DNA from: Pseudomonas poae
GTDB lineage: Bacteria > Pseudomonadota > Gammaproteobacteria > Pseudomonadales > Pseudomonadaceae
Direction of reading: 5' to 3'
Length of the DNA: 64,000 nucleotides
Assembly (NCBI GenBank): GCA_004000515.1
Contig: CP034537.1
Coordinates: 2,294,001 to 2,358,000 of the forward strand
Part shown: positions 16,849 to 26,822 of the stretch, piece after piece
How the letters are laid out: every line of letters begins with the position of its first letter
Numbering within the stretch: the first letter of the stretch is position 1
The notes under the pieces: generated by a model
Database searches by the model: none
Told to the model about the DNA's origin: nothing
The model's input: only the letters and a program-made list of their open reading frames with translations
Position numbers and translations under genes: made by a program

Positions 16849-17460
16849 TTGGAACGTATAGCGGTCATCGACTTTGAAACCACCGGCATCACCCCGAGCA
16901 GCCACTGCCGCGCCACCGAAATCGCCGTGGTCATCCTCGAACGTGGCCAGATCGTGGACCGCTACCAGAGCCTGATGAATGCTGGTGTACGCGTGCCCGG
17001 TTTCATCGAGCAACTTACCGGCATCAGCAACGCGATGCTGCGCGCTGCGCCGCCAGCCGAGCGGGTGATGAACGAGGTCAATGAGTTCGTCGGCACCACG
17101 CCGCTGCTGGCGCACAACGCTGCGTTCGACCAGAAGTTCTGGGACTTCGAACTGGGCCTGATCCGCCGCACCCGCCTGCAAAAATTCGCTTGCTCGCTAT
17201 TGCTGGCGCGTCGCCTTATGCCGACGGCACCGAACCACAAGCTCGGCACCTTGAATTCGTTTGCCCAACTGCCTCACACCGGCAAGGCTCACCGGGCGAT
17301 GGCGGATGCGGAGATGGCTGCCAACTTGACCGCCCACCTGGCTCAGGAACTGCGCGGTACTCATGGTTTGCGTGAGCTGTCCCATGATTTGCTGTGCACA
17401 CTACAGAAAGTGCCAGCGGCGAAGATCAATGAGCATCTGAAGAAACATCGCGGGTTCTGA
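16849..17460 (+). CDS. DEDDh 3'-5' exonuclease (DnaQ/DNA pol III epsilon-like)
   Basis: 203 residues starting at TTG 16849 with a GGAG upstream. Exonuclease motifs: IAVIDFETTG (Asp-Glu), LLAHNAAFDQKFW (Asp) and HRAMADAEM (His..Asp), completing the DEDDh set. It lacks the C-terminal polymerase-binding region of true DnaQ, so it is a stand-alone proofreading-like or RNA/DNA-trimming exonuclease. Follows the NYN gene closely. Confidence 0.88.
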   Translation: MERIAVIDFETTGITPSSHCRATEIAVVILERGQIVDRYQSLMNAGVRVPGFIEQLTGISNAMLRAAPPAERVMNEVNEFVGTTPLLAHNAAFDQKFWDFELGLIRRTRLQKFACSLLLARRLMPTAPNHKLGTLNSFAQLPHTGKAHRAMADAEMAANLTAHLAQELRGTHGLRELSHDLLCTLQKVPAAKINEHLKKHRGF

Positions 17461-17489
17461 TCCCGCCACACTCCAAAAAACACCGAAGA

Positions 17490-17564
17490 TCCGCGAAAGC
17501 GGTGTATCAGTCGCCGAATACAGTGACTGACACACCGCTTTCGCGAGCAAGCCCGCTCCCACAT
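17490..17564. repeat. REP/REPIN hairpin
   Basis: GAAAGCGGTGT and ACACCGCTTTC form a stem, followed by GCGAGCAAGCCCGCTCCCACA, the standard REP end in this genome. It is a half-REPIN located between convergent genes and may act as a transcript-end hairpin. Confidence 0.8.
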
Positions 17565-17580
17565 TAGGTCTTTGGCATTC

Positions 17581-18264
17581 TCAGGAGATGAGTGCCATCA
17601 CTGACGCTGGCGATCCCGACCCACCTTCAAGCGCCAATACACCAATCACTAACGTCGCGCCTTTAGGCGGCAACTGGTCTAAGTGGGTCAAACACTCCAA
17701 CACAATCCCGTTGCCCGCCAACACCGCACGGTTGGTCGCGAACGTACTGCTTTGCCCCGGATCAACCCCGTGGGTATCAATGCCTACACCCGCAATTTGG
17801 CGCTGGGACAGTAGAAACTCAATTGCCGCCTGGCCGATCCCCGGGAAATGCGATCCCTGGGCATCCTGGCCAAAGAACGCCACCGGATCATCCCAAAGGT
17901 GCTGCCAGCCGGTGTACATCAACACCACGCAGCCCGGTTCGATGCGGCCGTGTTGGTTCTCCCAGTCTTGAATGTCCTGCACGCTGATTTCGTAATCCGG
18001 CGTGCATCGGGCCCGTACGTCGATGACCACCGCAGGCCGCACCAGGTCGTGGGGTTGATAGCCGTCGATGCCTATGCCATCAGCATAAAAGCTGTTCGGC
18101 GCGTTCATGTGGGTGGCGCTGTGTTCGCCCATGCTGAAACGGCGTAGGAAGTAGCCGTCTTTGCTCAACGACGCGAAATCTTCGAACACCACCGACGGGT
18201 CCCCCGGCCACAAAGGAATTCGCGGGCTGATCGGATGGCTGAGGCTGACGACCTTACCCACCAT
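17581..18264 (-). CDS. Cyclase family protein (kynurenine formamidase-like)
   Basis: 227-residue metal-dependent hydrolase of the cyclase/KynB fold. The metal-binding motif appears as HSATHMNAP (family H-x-G-T-H-x-D-x-P, with the usual Gly and Asp replaced), and HGVDPGQSS follows near the C-terminus. Early PLWPGDPSV is also typical. Changes in the metal motif make the exact substrate uncertain. Overlaps the end of the Lrp-type regulator gene by 11 nt, suggesting that regulator controls it. Confidence 0.8.
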   Translation of the reverse strand: MVGKVVSLSHPISPRIPLWPGDPSVVFEDFASLSKDGYFLRRFSMGEHSATHMNAPNSFYADGIGIDGYQPHDLVRPAVVIDVRARCTPDYEISVQDIQDWENQHGRIEPGCVVLMYTGWQHLWDDPVAFFGQDAQGSHFPGIGQAAIEFLLSQRQIAGVGIDTHGVDPGQSSTFATNRAVLAGNGIVLECLTHLDQLPPKGATLVIGVLALEGGSGSPASVMALIS

Positions 18265-18709
18265 TTTTCACCTCCAGTTGCTCCAACGGCACCCGCCGCT
18301 CTATCGCACTCGACAAAATAATCGAGGTCTTGCTGAACCCAAACTTCGCTACCCGGTTGATCAAATTCTCCAACTCCGGCATCGAGCCGACCGCCGCTTG
18401 CATAATCACGCACGGGTCACCGGTCACTCGGTGGCACTCCGTCAGTTCGGGGATTTCTGCCAAGGCGTCATACACCTTCTGGCTTCCATGATTGGTCAGT
18501 CGCAACTCAATCACGCACTGAATCGGCAAGCCGACTTTGGACAGGTCCACCTTGGCTTGATACCCCGTGATCACCCCGCTGGCCTCAAGCTTGGCCACGC
18601 GTTCAGCCACGGCTGGAGCGGAGAGATTCACCGTGCGCGCTAGTTGCGCATAGGACGCGCGGCCGTCTTCGAGCAGGGCGCTGAGGAGCATGCGGTCGTA
18701 TTTGTCCAT
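18254..18709 (-). CDS. Lrp/AsnC family transcriptional regulator
   Basis: About 151 residues from MDKYDRMLLSALLEDG: an N-terminal helix-turn-helix (SYAQLARTVNLSAPAVAERV) and a C-terminal RAM/AsnC ligand domain (CHRVTGDPCVIMQAAV). The start at 18709 is preferred over the Met 12 codons upstream because it matches the family. It overlaps the cyclase gene and probably regulates it in response to an amino-acid-like ligand. Confidence 0.9.
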   Translation of the reverse strand: MDKYDRMLLSALLEDGRASYAQLARTVNLSAPAVAERVAKLEASGVITGYQAKVDLSKVGLPIQCVIELRLTNHGSQKVYDALAEIPELTECHRVTGDPCVIMQAAVGSMPELENLINRVAKFGFSKTSIILSSAIERRVPLEQLEVKNGG

Positions 18710-18869
18710 GATAAGGCTCCCGTTGCGCGTGGCTTTCGAAAGCACGGTTTATAGCCTTCATAACCATGCTTTGAAAAGTGTATGGGCGCTTTAAACAGGT
18801 TTTGTAACTTATGTTTAACGGGCTGCTTTTTTAGAATAAGCGTCCTTTCTCCTGCCATAGAGCCGCCCA

Positions 18870-19766
18870 ATGCCTGGCCCCAGTCGCTTTCCCTTACCGT
18901 TGATCGCCGCCTTTTTTGCGCTGTATGTGATCTGGGGTTCCACCTACCTGGTGATCCGCATCGGCGTGGAGTACTGGCCGCCGCTGATGTTGGGCGGGAT
19001 TCGCTTCTTGGCGGCGGGGGCGGTGATGTACGGTTTTCTGCGCTGGCGCGGGGTGCCAGCGCCGACCTGGGTGCAGTGGAAAGCGGCGGCCAAGATCGGC
19101 GTTTTGCTGCTGACCTTCGGCAATGGCGCGGTCAGCGTCGCGGAGCACACAGGTGTGTCGTCCGGCGTGGCCGCGCTGGCGGTGGCGACGGTGCCGCTGT
19201 TTACCTTGTTGTGTGGCTATTTTTGGGGCGCGCGCAATACAAAGCTGGAATGGGCGGGTGTGATTCTGGGCATGATCGGCATCGCCATGCTCAATATGGG
19301 CAGCACCTTGCAATCGAGCCCGATGGGCGCGGCTTTGTTGTTATTCGCCGCAGCGTCGTGGGCGTTCGGTTCGGTGTGGAGCCGGCGCTTGCCGCTGCCT
19401 CAAGGCGCCATGGCCAGTGCCGCAGAAATGCTGGTGGCGGGTGTCACGCTGTTGATCGGCAGTGCGCTGACCGGTGAGCGCCTGCACGCCATGCCGCCCG
19501 TAGAGGGCTGGTTGGCCCTGGCTTATCTGGCCGTGTTTGGTTCGATCATCGCCTTCAATGCCTACATGTACCTGCTCAAGCACGTGCGTCCGGCGGCGGC
19601 CACCAGTTATGCCTACGTCAACCCGGCGGTGGCGGTGTTGCTGGGGATCGTATTCGTGGGCGAGACCATCGGCCTGGAAGAAGCCTTGGCCATGTTGGTG
19701 ATCATCAGCGCGGTGCTGTTGATCAGCCTGCCCCAGTGGCGCAAGCCCAAGCCGGAAATAAGGTAA
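18870..19766 (+). CDS. yedA: DMT-superfamily EamA exporter, YedA-like
   Basis: 298 residues, ten predicted helices with two EamA repeats. The first repeat begins with VIWGSTYLVIRIGVEYWPP and the second with SWAFGSVWSRR, the YedA signature, ending in YVNPAVAVLLGIVFVGETI. Such exporters move metabolites or amino acids across the inner membrane; substrate unknown. Divergent from the Lrp gene. Confidence 0.88.
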   Translation: MPGPSRFPLPLIAAFFALYVIWGSTYLVIRIGVEYWPPLMLGGIRFLAAGAVMYGFLRWRGVPAPTWVQWKAAAKIGVLLLTFGNGAVSVAEHTGVSSGVAALAVATVPLFTLLCGYFWGARNTKLEWAGVILGMIGIAMLNMGSTLQSSPMGAALLLFAAASWAFGSVWSRRLPLPQGAMASAAEMLVAGVTLLIGSALTGERLHAMPPVEGWLALAYLAVFGSIIAFNAYMYLLKHVRPAAATSYAYVNPAVAVLLGIVFVGETIGLEEALAMLVIISAVLLISLPQWRKPKPEIR

Positions 19767-19814
19767 ACTGCGGCCCATTGCGTTCCTTGCGCTGAATTTT
19801 CCTACGGTAAACAC

Positions 19815-21149
19815 ATGACTTTCGCCACCCTTGGCCTGATCGAACCCTTGCTGCGCGCCCTTGAGACGCTTGGCTACCAGACCCCGACGCCGGTGCAGGC
19901 GCAAGCCATTCCGGCGGTGCTGGCCGGTCGCGACCTGATGGCTGCGGCCCAGACCGGTACCGGCAAGACCGCCGGTTTCGCCGTGCCGTTGCTGCAACTG
20001 CTGACCATGGAAGGGCCGAAAGTCGCTGCCAACTCGGCGCGAGCGTTGATCCTGTGCCCCACCCGCGAGTTGGCCGAGCAGGTTCACGCCAGTGTTGCCG
20101 AGTATGCGCAAAACCTGCCGCTGACCACTTATGCGGTGTACGGCGGCGTGAGCATCAACCCGCAGATGATGAAGCTGCGCAAGGGCGTCGATATTCTGGT
20201 CGCCACGCCTGGCCGCCTGATCGACCTGTTTCGCCAGAACGCGCTGAAACTCAACCAGCTGCAAACCCTGGTGCTGGACGAAGCCGACCGCATGCTCGAC
20301 CTGGGCTTCTCCGAAGAGCTGGCGAACATCTACCGCATGTTGCCGAAGAAGCGTCAGACCCTGCTGTTCTCTGCCACTTTCTCCGATGACATCCGCCAGT
20401 TGGCCGGGCAGATGCTCAACGACCCGCTGAGTATCGAAGTCAGCCCGCGCAACGTGGCTGCCAACACGGTGAAGCAGTGGATCGTGCCGGTGGACAAGAA
20501 GCGCAAGCCGGAGCTGTTTGTGCACCTGATGCGCAAAGGCCGCTGGAAACAAGTGCTGGTGTTCGCCAAGACCCGTAACGGCGTAGATGCGCTGGTGGAC
20601 AAGTTGCAGGGCCTGGGCATCAATGCCGACGGTATCCATGGCGACAAACCGCAGGCCACGCGCCAACGTGCGCTGGACCGTTTCAAGTCCAGCGATGTGC
20701 AGATCCTGGTGGCGACCGATGTGGCGGCCCGTGGCCTGGACATCGAAGACCTGCCGCTGGTGGTCAACTTTGACCTGCCAATCGTTGCCGAGGATTACAT
20801 CCACCGCATCGGCCGTACCGGTCGTGCGGGCAATACCGGCGAGGCGATTTCCCTGGTGTGTGCCGATGAAGTGAACATGCTTTCGGCCATCGAAATGCTG
20901 ACCCGTCAGACCTTGGCTCGCCACATGGAGCAGGATTTCGAACCGGAGCACCGCGTGCCGGACACCGACGCCAGTGGGCAAGTGGTGAAGAAACCGAAAA
21001 AACCGAAGAAGCCTAAAACGTCCGGTGGTGGCGGCAAGCGCAACCTGGGCAAGTGGGTGGACAGCGGGGAAGTGGCGCCGGCGGAACCTTCGATCAAGCC
21101 GGTGCGCAAGGTGCCGGTGTTTAATACTGGGCCGCGTAAGAAGAAGTAA
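19815..21149 (+). CDS. rhlE: DEAD-box ATP-dependent RNA helicase RhlE
   Basis: 444 residues with all DEAD motifs: Q-motif, AAQTGTGKT (Walker A), PTRELAEQ, TPGRLID, DEAD (VLDEADRML), SAT, the ARGLDIE region and HRIGRTGRAG. A basic Lys/Pro tail (KKPKKPKKPK and GPRKKK) follows the helicase core, as in RhlE. Roles in the family include ribosome assembly and RNA turnover, in the cytoplasm. Confidence 0.93.
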   Translation: MTFATLGLIEPLLRALETLGYQTPTPVQAQAIPAVLAGRDLMAAAQTGTGKTAGFAVPLLQLLTMEGPKVAANSARALILCPTRELAEQVHASVAEYAQNLPLTTYAVYGGVSINPQMMKLRKGVDILVATPGRLIDLFRQNALKLNQLQTLVLDEADRMLDLGFSEELANIYRMLPKKRQTLLFSATFSDDIRQLAGQMLNDPLSIEVSPRNVAANTVKQWIVPVDKKRKPELFVHLMRKGRWKQVLVFAKTRNGVDALVDKLQGLGINADGIHGDKPQATRQRALDRFKSSDVQILVATDVAARGLDIEDLPLVVNFDLPIVAEDYIHRIGRTGRAGNTGEAISLVCADEVNMLSAIEMLTRQTLARHMEQDFEPEHRVPDTDASGQVVKKPKKPKKPKTSGGGGKRNLGKWVDSGEVAPAEPSIKPVRKVPVFNTGPRKKK

Positions 21150-21172
21150 TTTTTGGGTGAGGCTGATGGCCT

Positions 21173-21249
21173 CATCGCAGGCAAGCCAGCTCCCACATTT
21201 TTGATTTGTGAATACATTCAAAATGTGGGAGCTGGCTTGCCTGCGATGG
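21173..21249. repeat. REPIN
   Basis: ATCGCAGGCAAGCCAGCTCC-CACAT, a short AT-rich loop, then ATGTGGGAGCTGGCTTGCC-TGCGAT form a near-perfect inverted repeat between convergent rhlE and the flavoprotein gene. In-line hyphens only break the text. Confidence 0.9.
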
Positions 21250-21272
21250 CGGGCCTGAGCGCGCCAAAAATC

Positions 21273-22498
21273 TCAGCGCTTAAGCCACTCCAACATCCCC
21301 CGCCCAGCCGCCCGCCCACTGGCAAAACACCCGGTCAGCAAATACCCACCGGTCGGCGCCTCCCAGTCCAACATCTCTCCCGCACAAAACACCCCTGGCA
21401 ATTGCTTGAGCATCAAGCGTTCATCCAGCGCCTCGAACGGCACGCCGCCGGCAGTGCTGATGGCTTCATCCATTGGCCGCGTTTTCACCAGGGTCAGTGG
21501 CAGCGCCTTGATATCCACCGCTAATTGCGCCGGATCATTGAAGTGTTCCACAGGCGCCAACTCGCGCAATAGCGCCGCTTTCACCCCATCCAACCCCAAC
21601 TGGCTGTGCAAGTGCTTGCTCATTGACCGCGAACCACGCGGCTTGGCCAACGCAGCTTGAATTTTGTCCACAGGCTTGCTTGGCAACAGGTCGATATGCA
21701 CCGTGGCCGACCCCTCGCGGTTGATCGCTTCCCGAATCGGTGCCGACAGCGCGTAGATCAGGCTGCCCTCGATGCCGGTCGCGGTGACCACACATTCGCC
21801 CAGCCGAGGTTTGTCGTCATCCAGTCCGATGGCGACGTTTTTCAGCGGTGCGCCGGCGAATTTGCTGACCATCAATTCGCTCCAGGCCGACACCTCGAAA
21901 CCACAGTTGCTCGGCTGTAGCGGGGCGTAGGGCACGCCCTTGTCTTCCAGCAGTTTGAGCCAAGCCCCGTCGGAACCCAGACGCGACCAACTCCCCCCGC
22001 CGAGCGCCAGCAGCACCGCATCGCTGTGGACGGTTTTTTCGCCTTCGGGGCTGTGGATAAGTAAATCACCGTCGGCATTCCAACCGGTCCAGCGGTGTCG
22101 GTGTGGATAACCACGCCTTGCTCCCGCAGGCGCTTGAGCCAGGCACGCAGCAGGGGCGCGGCTTTCATGTCGGTAGGAAATACACGGCCCGACGTGCCGA
22201 CAAAGGTCTCGATCCCCAACCCGTGTATCCATTCACACAGGGCTTCGGCGCCAAACGCACGCAGCAACGGTGCCATGTGCGGTGCGCGTTCGGCGTAGCG
22301 CGACAGGAACGCCGGGTAGTCTTCGGAGTGGGTAATGTTCATGCCGCCCACGCCGGCCAGCAGGAATTTTCGCCCCACCGATGGCATGCCGTCGTACAGG
22401 TCGACGCGCAGCCCTGCCTGGCTCAAGACTTCGGCGGCCATCAGCCCGGCGGGGCCGCCGCCGATGAGGGTGACGTGTTGAGGTGGGGTCAGGGGCAT
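21273..22498 (-). CDS. HI0933/YhiN-type FAD-dependent oxidoreductase (frameshifted)
   Basis: Aminoacetone oxidase-like or BaiN/YhiN flavoprotein (TIGR03862 type). FAD-binding GGGPAGLMAAEVL is at the N-terminus, then GRKFLLAGVGGMNITHSE and SGRVFPTDMKAAPLL; the C-terminus has GVFCAGEMLDWEAPTGGYLL and GRAAG. The frame breaks at about 22103: one C more in 'ACACC' gives VIHTRHRWTGWNADG and joins both parts, about 408 residues. The break sits in a CC/CCC run and is probably an error. Confidence 0.88.
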
Positions 22499-22669
22499 GG
22501 CGAGGGCTACGGTCGAATAAACAGGCCGAGCATTCTACCCGACGATCGCGCAAACGCCTGATCAAAAAACGTACAGCTTTGTGCAGCCCATGCAGACAGT
22601 GGCTCTTGGACGCTTACGCTCAAGTTATCCACAGGCCGTTCCACAGGCATTGTGGGTAAAGCCCACAGT

Positions 22670-23589
22670 TCAATGACAACCTGATGACGTCCACACCCGT
22701 TGTGCGCTGTGGTGCAGGATGCCGTGGCGGCGGGCCAAGGCAGGGCGGTCCTTGCTGTAGCCGCCGCCGATTACGCCCATCACGGGAATGTCGCGGCCCA
22801 GGCAATGGCGCATCACGCTTTCATCGCGGGCGGCCACGCCTTGGTCTGTCAGCTTGAGGTAACCGAGGGCGTCGTCCTTGTGCACGTCGACACCGGCGTC
22901 GTACAGCACCAGGTCCGGCTGGTACAGCGGCAGCAGGTAGTTGAGGGCATCGTCCACCACCTTGAGGTAGTCGACGTCGCCCATGCCCATGGGCAGCGGG
23001 ATGTCCCAGTCGCTCTGGGCCTTGCGTGCGGGGAAGTTCTTTTCGCAGTGCAGCGACATGGTGATGGCGTCTGGTGTGTCATGAAGGATGCGCGCGGTGC
23101 CATCGCCTTGGTGCACGTCGCAATCGAAGATCAGCACACGGTTGACCCTGCCGCTGGCTAGCAGGTAATGGCTGATCACCGCCAGGTCATTGAAGATGCA
23201 AAAGCCTGCGGGGTAATCGTAGTGGGCGTGATGGGTGCCCCCGCCAAATGACAGGCCAGGCCATGTTCCAAGGCAAGTTCTGCGGCCAGGATCGAACCGC
23301 CCACCGCCCGCACGGTGCGTCGGGCCAGGGCTTCGTTCCAGGGGAGGCCGAGACGGCGCTGGTCTTCGCGGGACAGTTCGCCACCCATGTAGCGCTCGAT
23401 GTAGCCGGGGTCATGGGCCAGGGCCAGGATCTCGGGTGGGCAGAGTTGTGGGCGCAGCAGTTGGCTGTCCTCAGTCAGTCCACTGGACACCAAGTGGTCA
23501 CGCAACAGGCGGAACTTGTCCATGGGGAAGCGATGGTCCGCCGGGAACTCGGGGCTGTAGTCGTCGTGGTAGATCAGTGGCAGGGGCAT
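22670..23589 (-). CDS. Histone deacetylase-family (acetoin/acetylpolyamine-like) deacylase (frameshifted)
   Basis: Zinc-dependent HDAC-fold hydrolase; bacterial members act on small acetylated substrates or lysine. The start at 23589 gives MPLPLIYHDDYSPEFP. One G more in the G5 run at about 23246 gives LAGGTHHAHYDYPAGFCIFN, containing the catalytic His pair; zinc ligands are in FDCDVHQGDG and YDAGVDVHKDD. GVIGGGYSKD ends the catalytic part. About 306 residues. Confidence 0.88.
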
Positions 23590-23663
23590 GGGATTTTCTG
23601 ACGGGAACCTGCGACGCATCTTACCCGCGTTGTACACTCACGCACATGGCAAGGGGGGGACCC

Positions 23664-24233
23664 ATGGAGCCGATACTCGAACTGGAAAGTGCACGCTTGG
23701 TGTTGCGCCAATGGCGCGACAGTGACCTGGCGGAATTTGCACGGATGTGCGCCGACCCGCAGGTGATGCGCTATTTCCCGGCCAAGCTGAGTCACCTGGA
23801 AAGCGCCGCGTTGATCGGCCGGATTCGCGGCCACTTCGCCGAATACGGTTTTGGCCCATGGGCCTTGCAGCGTAAAGACACCGGCGAATTCATCGGCCTT
23901 ACCGGCTTGCAGCATGTCAACTTCGACGCCGCATTTACCCCCGCAGTGGAAATCGGCTGGCGCCTGGCCCGTGAGCATTGGGGCCTGGGTTACGCCAGCG
24001 AGGCGGCCTGGACGGCGCTGCGGTGTGGTTTCGACCGGTTGCAGTTGGACGAGATCGTCGCCTTCACCACCGAAGCCAATCTGCCATCACAAAAAGTCAT
24101 GCAGGCCATCGGTATGCATTACGATCCCCAGGCAGATTTTGAACACCCCAAGGTCGCAGCCGATGACCCGCTGCGCCATCATGTGTTGTATCGCATCACC
24201 CGCGCCCAATGGTTGGACACGCTGCACGGATAA
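23664..24233 (+). CDS. GNAT family N-acetyltransferase (RimJ/RimL-like)
   Basis: 189 residues with the RimJ/L pattern: [37 protein letters not shown], and [19 protein letters not shown] for acetyl-CoA binding, then [17 protein letters not shown]. The start at 23664 matches the family; an ATG 18 bp upstream is possible. Substrate unknown. Confidence 0.88.
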   Translation: MEPILELESARLVLRQWRDSDLAEFARMCADPQVMRYFPAKLSHLESAALIGRIRGHFAEYGFGPWALQRKDTGEFIGLTGLQHVNFDAAFTPAVEIGWRLAREHWGLGYASEAAWTALRCGFDRLQLDEIVAFTTEANLPSQKVMQAIGMHYDPQADFEHPKVAADDPLRHHVLYRITRAQWLDTLHG

Positions 24234-24271
24234 GCAGCCCGGAATGCCCCATAGATTGTAGGAGTTGCTCT

Positions 24272-25140
24272 ATGAGCCAAGTATTGGAAGATCTGGTAGA
24301 CCTGCTGACCCTGGAGCCGATCGAGGAAAACCTCTTTCGCGGCCGCAGTCAGGACCTGGGTTTTCGCCAACTGTTCGGCGGCCAGGTGCTTGGCCAGTCG
24401 CTGTCGGCCGCCAGCCAGACCGTAGAAGAAGCGCGGCACGTGCACTCCCTGCATGGTTATTTCCTGCGCCCCGGCGATGCGGCCTTGCCGGTGGTGTATT
24501 CGGTGGACCGCGTGCGTGACGGCGGCAGCTTCAGCACCCGTCGCGTCACGGCGATCCAGAAAGGCCACCCGATCTTCACGTGCACCACGTCGTTTCAGTA
24601 CGACGAGCAAGGCTTTGACCACCAGACCACCATGCCCGTGGTGGTCGGCCCGAGAACCTGCCGTCGGAACTGGAGTTGACCCAGCAACGCGCCCACCTGA
24701 TCCCCGAGCACATGCGCGACAAGCTGCTGTGCCCCAAGCCGATTGAAGTGCGCCCGGTCACCGAAAAAGACCCGTTCAACCCGCAGCCGTCAGACCCGGT
24801 CAAGTACGTGTGGTTTCGTGCCGACGGCGCCTTGGCCGATACGCCGGCGCTGCATAAGTACTTGCTGGCCTACGCCTCGGATTTCGGCCTGCTGACCACC
24901 TCGCTGCTGCCCCATGGCAAGACCGTGTGGCAGAAAGACATGCAGGTCGCCAGCCTCGACCATGCGCTGTGGTTCCACGCTGACCTGCGTGCGGACGACT
25001 GGTTGCTGTACGCCATGGACAGCCCATGGGCCGGTAACTCCCGTGGGTTCTCACGTGGCAGTGTGTACAACCGCGCCGGGCAGTTGGTGGCATCGGTAAC
25101 CCAGGAAGGCTTGATCCGCCATCGCAAGGATTGGGCATGA
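24272..25140 (+). CDS. tesB: Acyl-CoA thioesterase II TesB (frameshifted)
   Basis: Double hotdog thioesterase that hydrolyses acyl-CoA. The N-half has [20 protein letters not shown] and [20 protein letters not shown], and the C-half [20 protein letters not shown] and [15 protein letters not shown] missing C at about 24650 breaks the frame; restoring it reads [15 protein letters not shown]. About 289 residues. The stop overlaps the start of the HAD gene (ATGA). The GNAT gene ends 38 bp upstream. Confidence 0.92.
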
Positions 25141-25715
25141 GCCTGTCGGACGTTAAGCACTGGGTGTTCGACATGGACGGCACCCTGACGGTGGCCGTGC
25201 ATGATTTTGCGGCGATTCGTGAGGCCCTGGACATTCCGCCAGAGGACGACATCCTGACTTACCTCGCTGCGTTGCCGGCGGATGTGGCGGCGGCCAAGCA
25301 TGCGTGGTTGCTGGAGCACGAACGCGAGCTGGCGTTGGGTTCGGTCGCAGCCGAAGGCGCGGTGCGTGAGCTGGCTGGGCGGGGCTATCGCCTCGGCATT
25401 CTGACCCGCAATGCGCGGGAGCTGGCGCACATCACCCTTGAGGCGATTGGCCTGGCGGACTGCTTTGCCGTCGAGGATGTGCTGGGGCGTGATGATGCGC
25501 AACCGAAGCCGGATCCGGATGGGTTGTTGAAACTGGCGGCGGCCTGGGAGGTAGCGCCAGGCGAGATGGTGATGGTCGGGGACTATCGCTTTGACCTGGA
25601 TTGCGGCCGGGCGGCGGGGACGCGGACGGTGTTGGTCAACTTGCCGGAAAACCCGTGGCCGGAGCTGGCGGATTGGCATGCCGAAGACTGCTCGGCCTTG
25701 CGCCGGATGCTGTAG
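25137..25715 (+). CDS. HAD-superfamily hydrolase (phosphatase)
   Basis: 192 residues. HAD motif I is WVFDMDGTL, motif II ILTRNA, and motif III/IV KPDPDGLL with GDYRFDLDCG. The helical cap after motif I marks subfamily IA. Start ATG 25137 overlaps the tesB stop. Probably a small-metabolite phosphatase; substrate unknown. Confidence 0.9.
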   Translation: MSLSDVKHWVFDMDGTLTVAVHDFAAIREALDIPPEDDILTYLAALPADVAAAKHAWLLEHERELALGSVAAEGAVRELAGRGYRLGILTRNARELAHITLEAIGLADCFAVEDVLGRDDAQPKPDPDGLLKLAAAWEVAPGEMVMVGDYRFDLDCGRAAGTRTVLVNLPENPWPELADWHAEDCSALRRML

Positions 25716-25732
25716 TCCTGACACCGAGGATC

Positions 25733-25827
25733 AAATGTGGGAGCGGGCTTGCTCGCGAATGCGGTGTATCAGTTTGCAATAGGCTGACTGATCCACCGCA
25801 TTCGCGAGCAAGCCCGCTCCCACATTT
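25733..25827. repeat. REPIN, near-perfect palindrome
   Basis: AATGTGGGAGCGGGCTTGCT, CGCGAATGCGGTG and its exact inverse on the other side of a 30-bp loop form a long hairpin between convergent genes. It uses the GCGGGCTTGCTCGCGAA variant, unlike the GCTGGCTTGCCTGCGAT type at 13409, 21173 and 33544. Confidence 0.9.
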
Positions 25828-25847
25828 TGACCTATTTCATCCAGTGA

Positions 25848-26822
25848 CTACTGGGCAAACAACACTTTCTGCCCCTGCGGCGACGTAAACATCCCATCCC
25901 CGTTATGCCCCACCCCTGGTACTTCCACCAACTTATGCCCCAGCTGCGGGTGCCGCTGCTTGAGGTAGTCAAAATAGTTGTGCCCGCGAATCAGTCGATA
26001 CGCGCCTTGGGTTTCAGCCTCGCAGCTTTTATCCAAGGCTGGGTGGTTTGGGTCGGTGTCTTGCTGGCCCAGCAGGTAGGTGATGTTGCGTGACACATAC
26101 ACCTGCTCAAGCTGCTCGGCGCTTTGGCCTTTTGCATAGGCCGGCAGGTTTTGCAGGCCGTATTTCCAGTCGTTGAAGCCAGGGCAACTGGCGGTGTCGA
26201 ATTTCACCGGGCGTTGTGGGGTGAAGTAGGCGTAGGACGATGGGTTGGCCACCACGTACCGCAGGCTGATGCCTTCGGTTTGCAACATTGGGTGATCGTG
26301 GCCGGTGAGGGCGAAACGCTGCACCACTTGGCCGCCACCGGAATGCCCGGCGACCACGATTTCTTTCAGCGCCGGGAACAGCTTGCGGTTGCCCAGGTGC
26401 TTGATGATCTGGTCGAGGGCGCCGTAGGAGCTGATTTGGCCCGGACCGGTGGAAGGCTCGCCGGCCATCCAGTCATTGCCATTCCAGCGCAGTACCTGGT
26501 TGTCCAGGTGGTTGCGCTTGATGTCCGATTCATTCAGGAACTGCGGCGCGATCACCAGGGTGCTCCCGCCAACTGCGGCATGCTCGGCGGCGTCGATGCC
26601 ACTTTGCAGGTAGGTTTGTGCGTTGCGCAGTCGCCCATGCACGATGATCAATGCGCGGGTAACGGTGGGCAGCGGTTTGCTCCAGTCCTGGCTCAAGCCG
26701 AGGCTGAGGTCGCCGGCCTCCAGGTGGAAACGATCAGGACTGACTTCCTTGACGCCATGCTCGGCGGCCCAGGTTGAACACGTGACTAACAAGCCCAGCA
26801 GTAATCCCAATCGTTTTTTCAT
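25848..26822 (-). CDS. Secreted alpha/beta-hydrolase-like protein
   Basis: 324 residues. The N-terminus MKKRLGLLLGLLVTCSTWA is a signal peptide with cleavage near AWAA/AE. ALIIVHGRLRNAQTYLQS and the nucleophile elbow VVAGHSGGGQVVQ (G-x-S-x-G) identify an alpha/beta hydrolase; a C-terminal VPGVGHNGDGMF carries a candidate catalytic His. Predicted periplasmic esterase/peptidase of unknown substrate. It lies immediately downstream of the metallopeptidase gene on the same strand (adjacent stop and start). Confidence 0.8.
   Translation of the reverse strand: MKKRLGLLLGLLVTCSTWAAEHGVKEVSPDRFHLEAGDLSLGLSQDWSKPLPTVTRALIIVHGRLRNAQTYLQSGIDAAEHAAVGGSTLVIAPQFLNESDIKRNHLDNQVLRWNGNDWMAGEPSTGPGQISSYGALDQIIKHLGNRKLFPALKEIVVAGHSGGGQVVQRFALTGHDHPMLQTEGISLRYVVANPSSYAYFTPQRPVKFDTASCPGFNDWKYGLQNLPAYAKGQSAEQLEQVYVSRNITYLLGQQDTDPNHPALDKSCEAETQGAYRLIRGHNYFDYLKQRHPQLGHKLVEVPGVGHNGDGMFTSPQGQKVLFAQ

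Noticed and set aside
19341..21221. Long leftward open frame (626 codons) opposite rhlE
   Set aside because: His/Arg/Gln-rich composition and complete overlap with a well-conserved helicase show it is an antisense shadow of a GC-rich gene. The same holds for the long frames at 30763-32421, 29478-30821 and 46935-48260.
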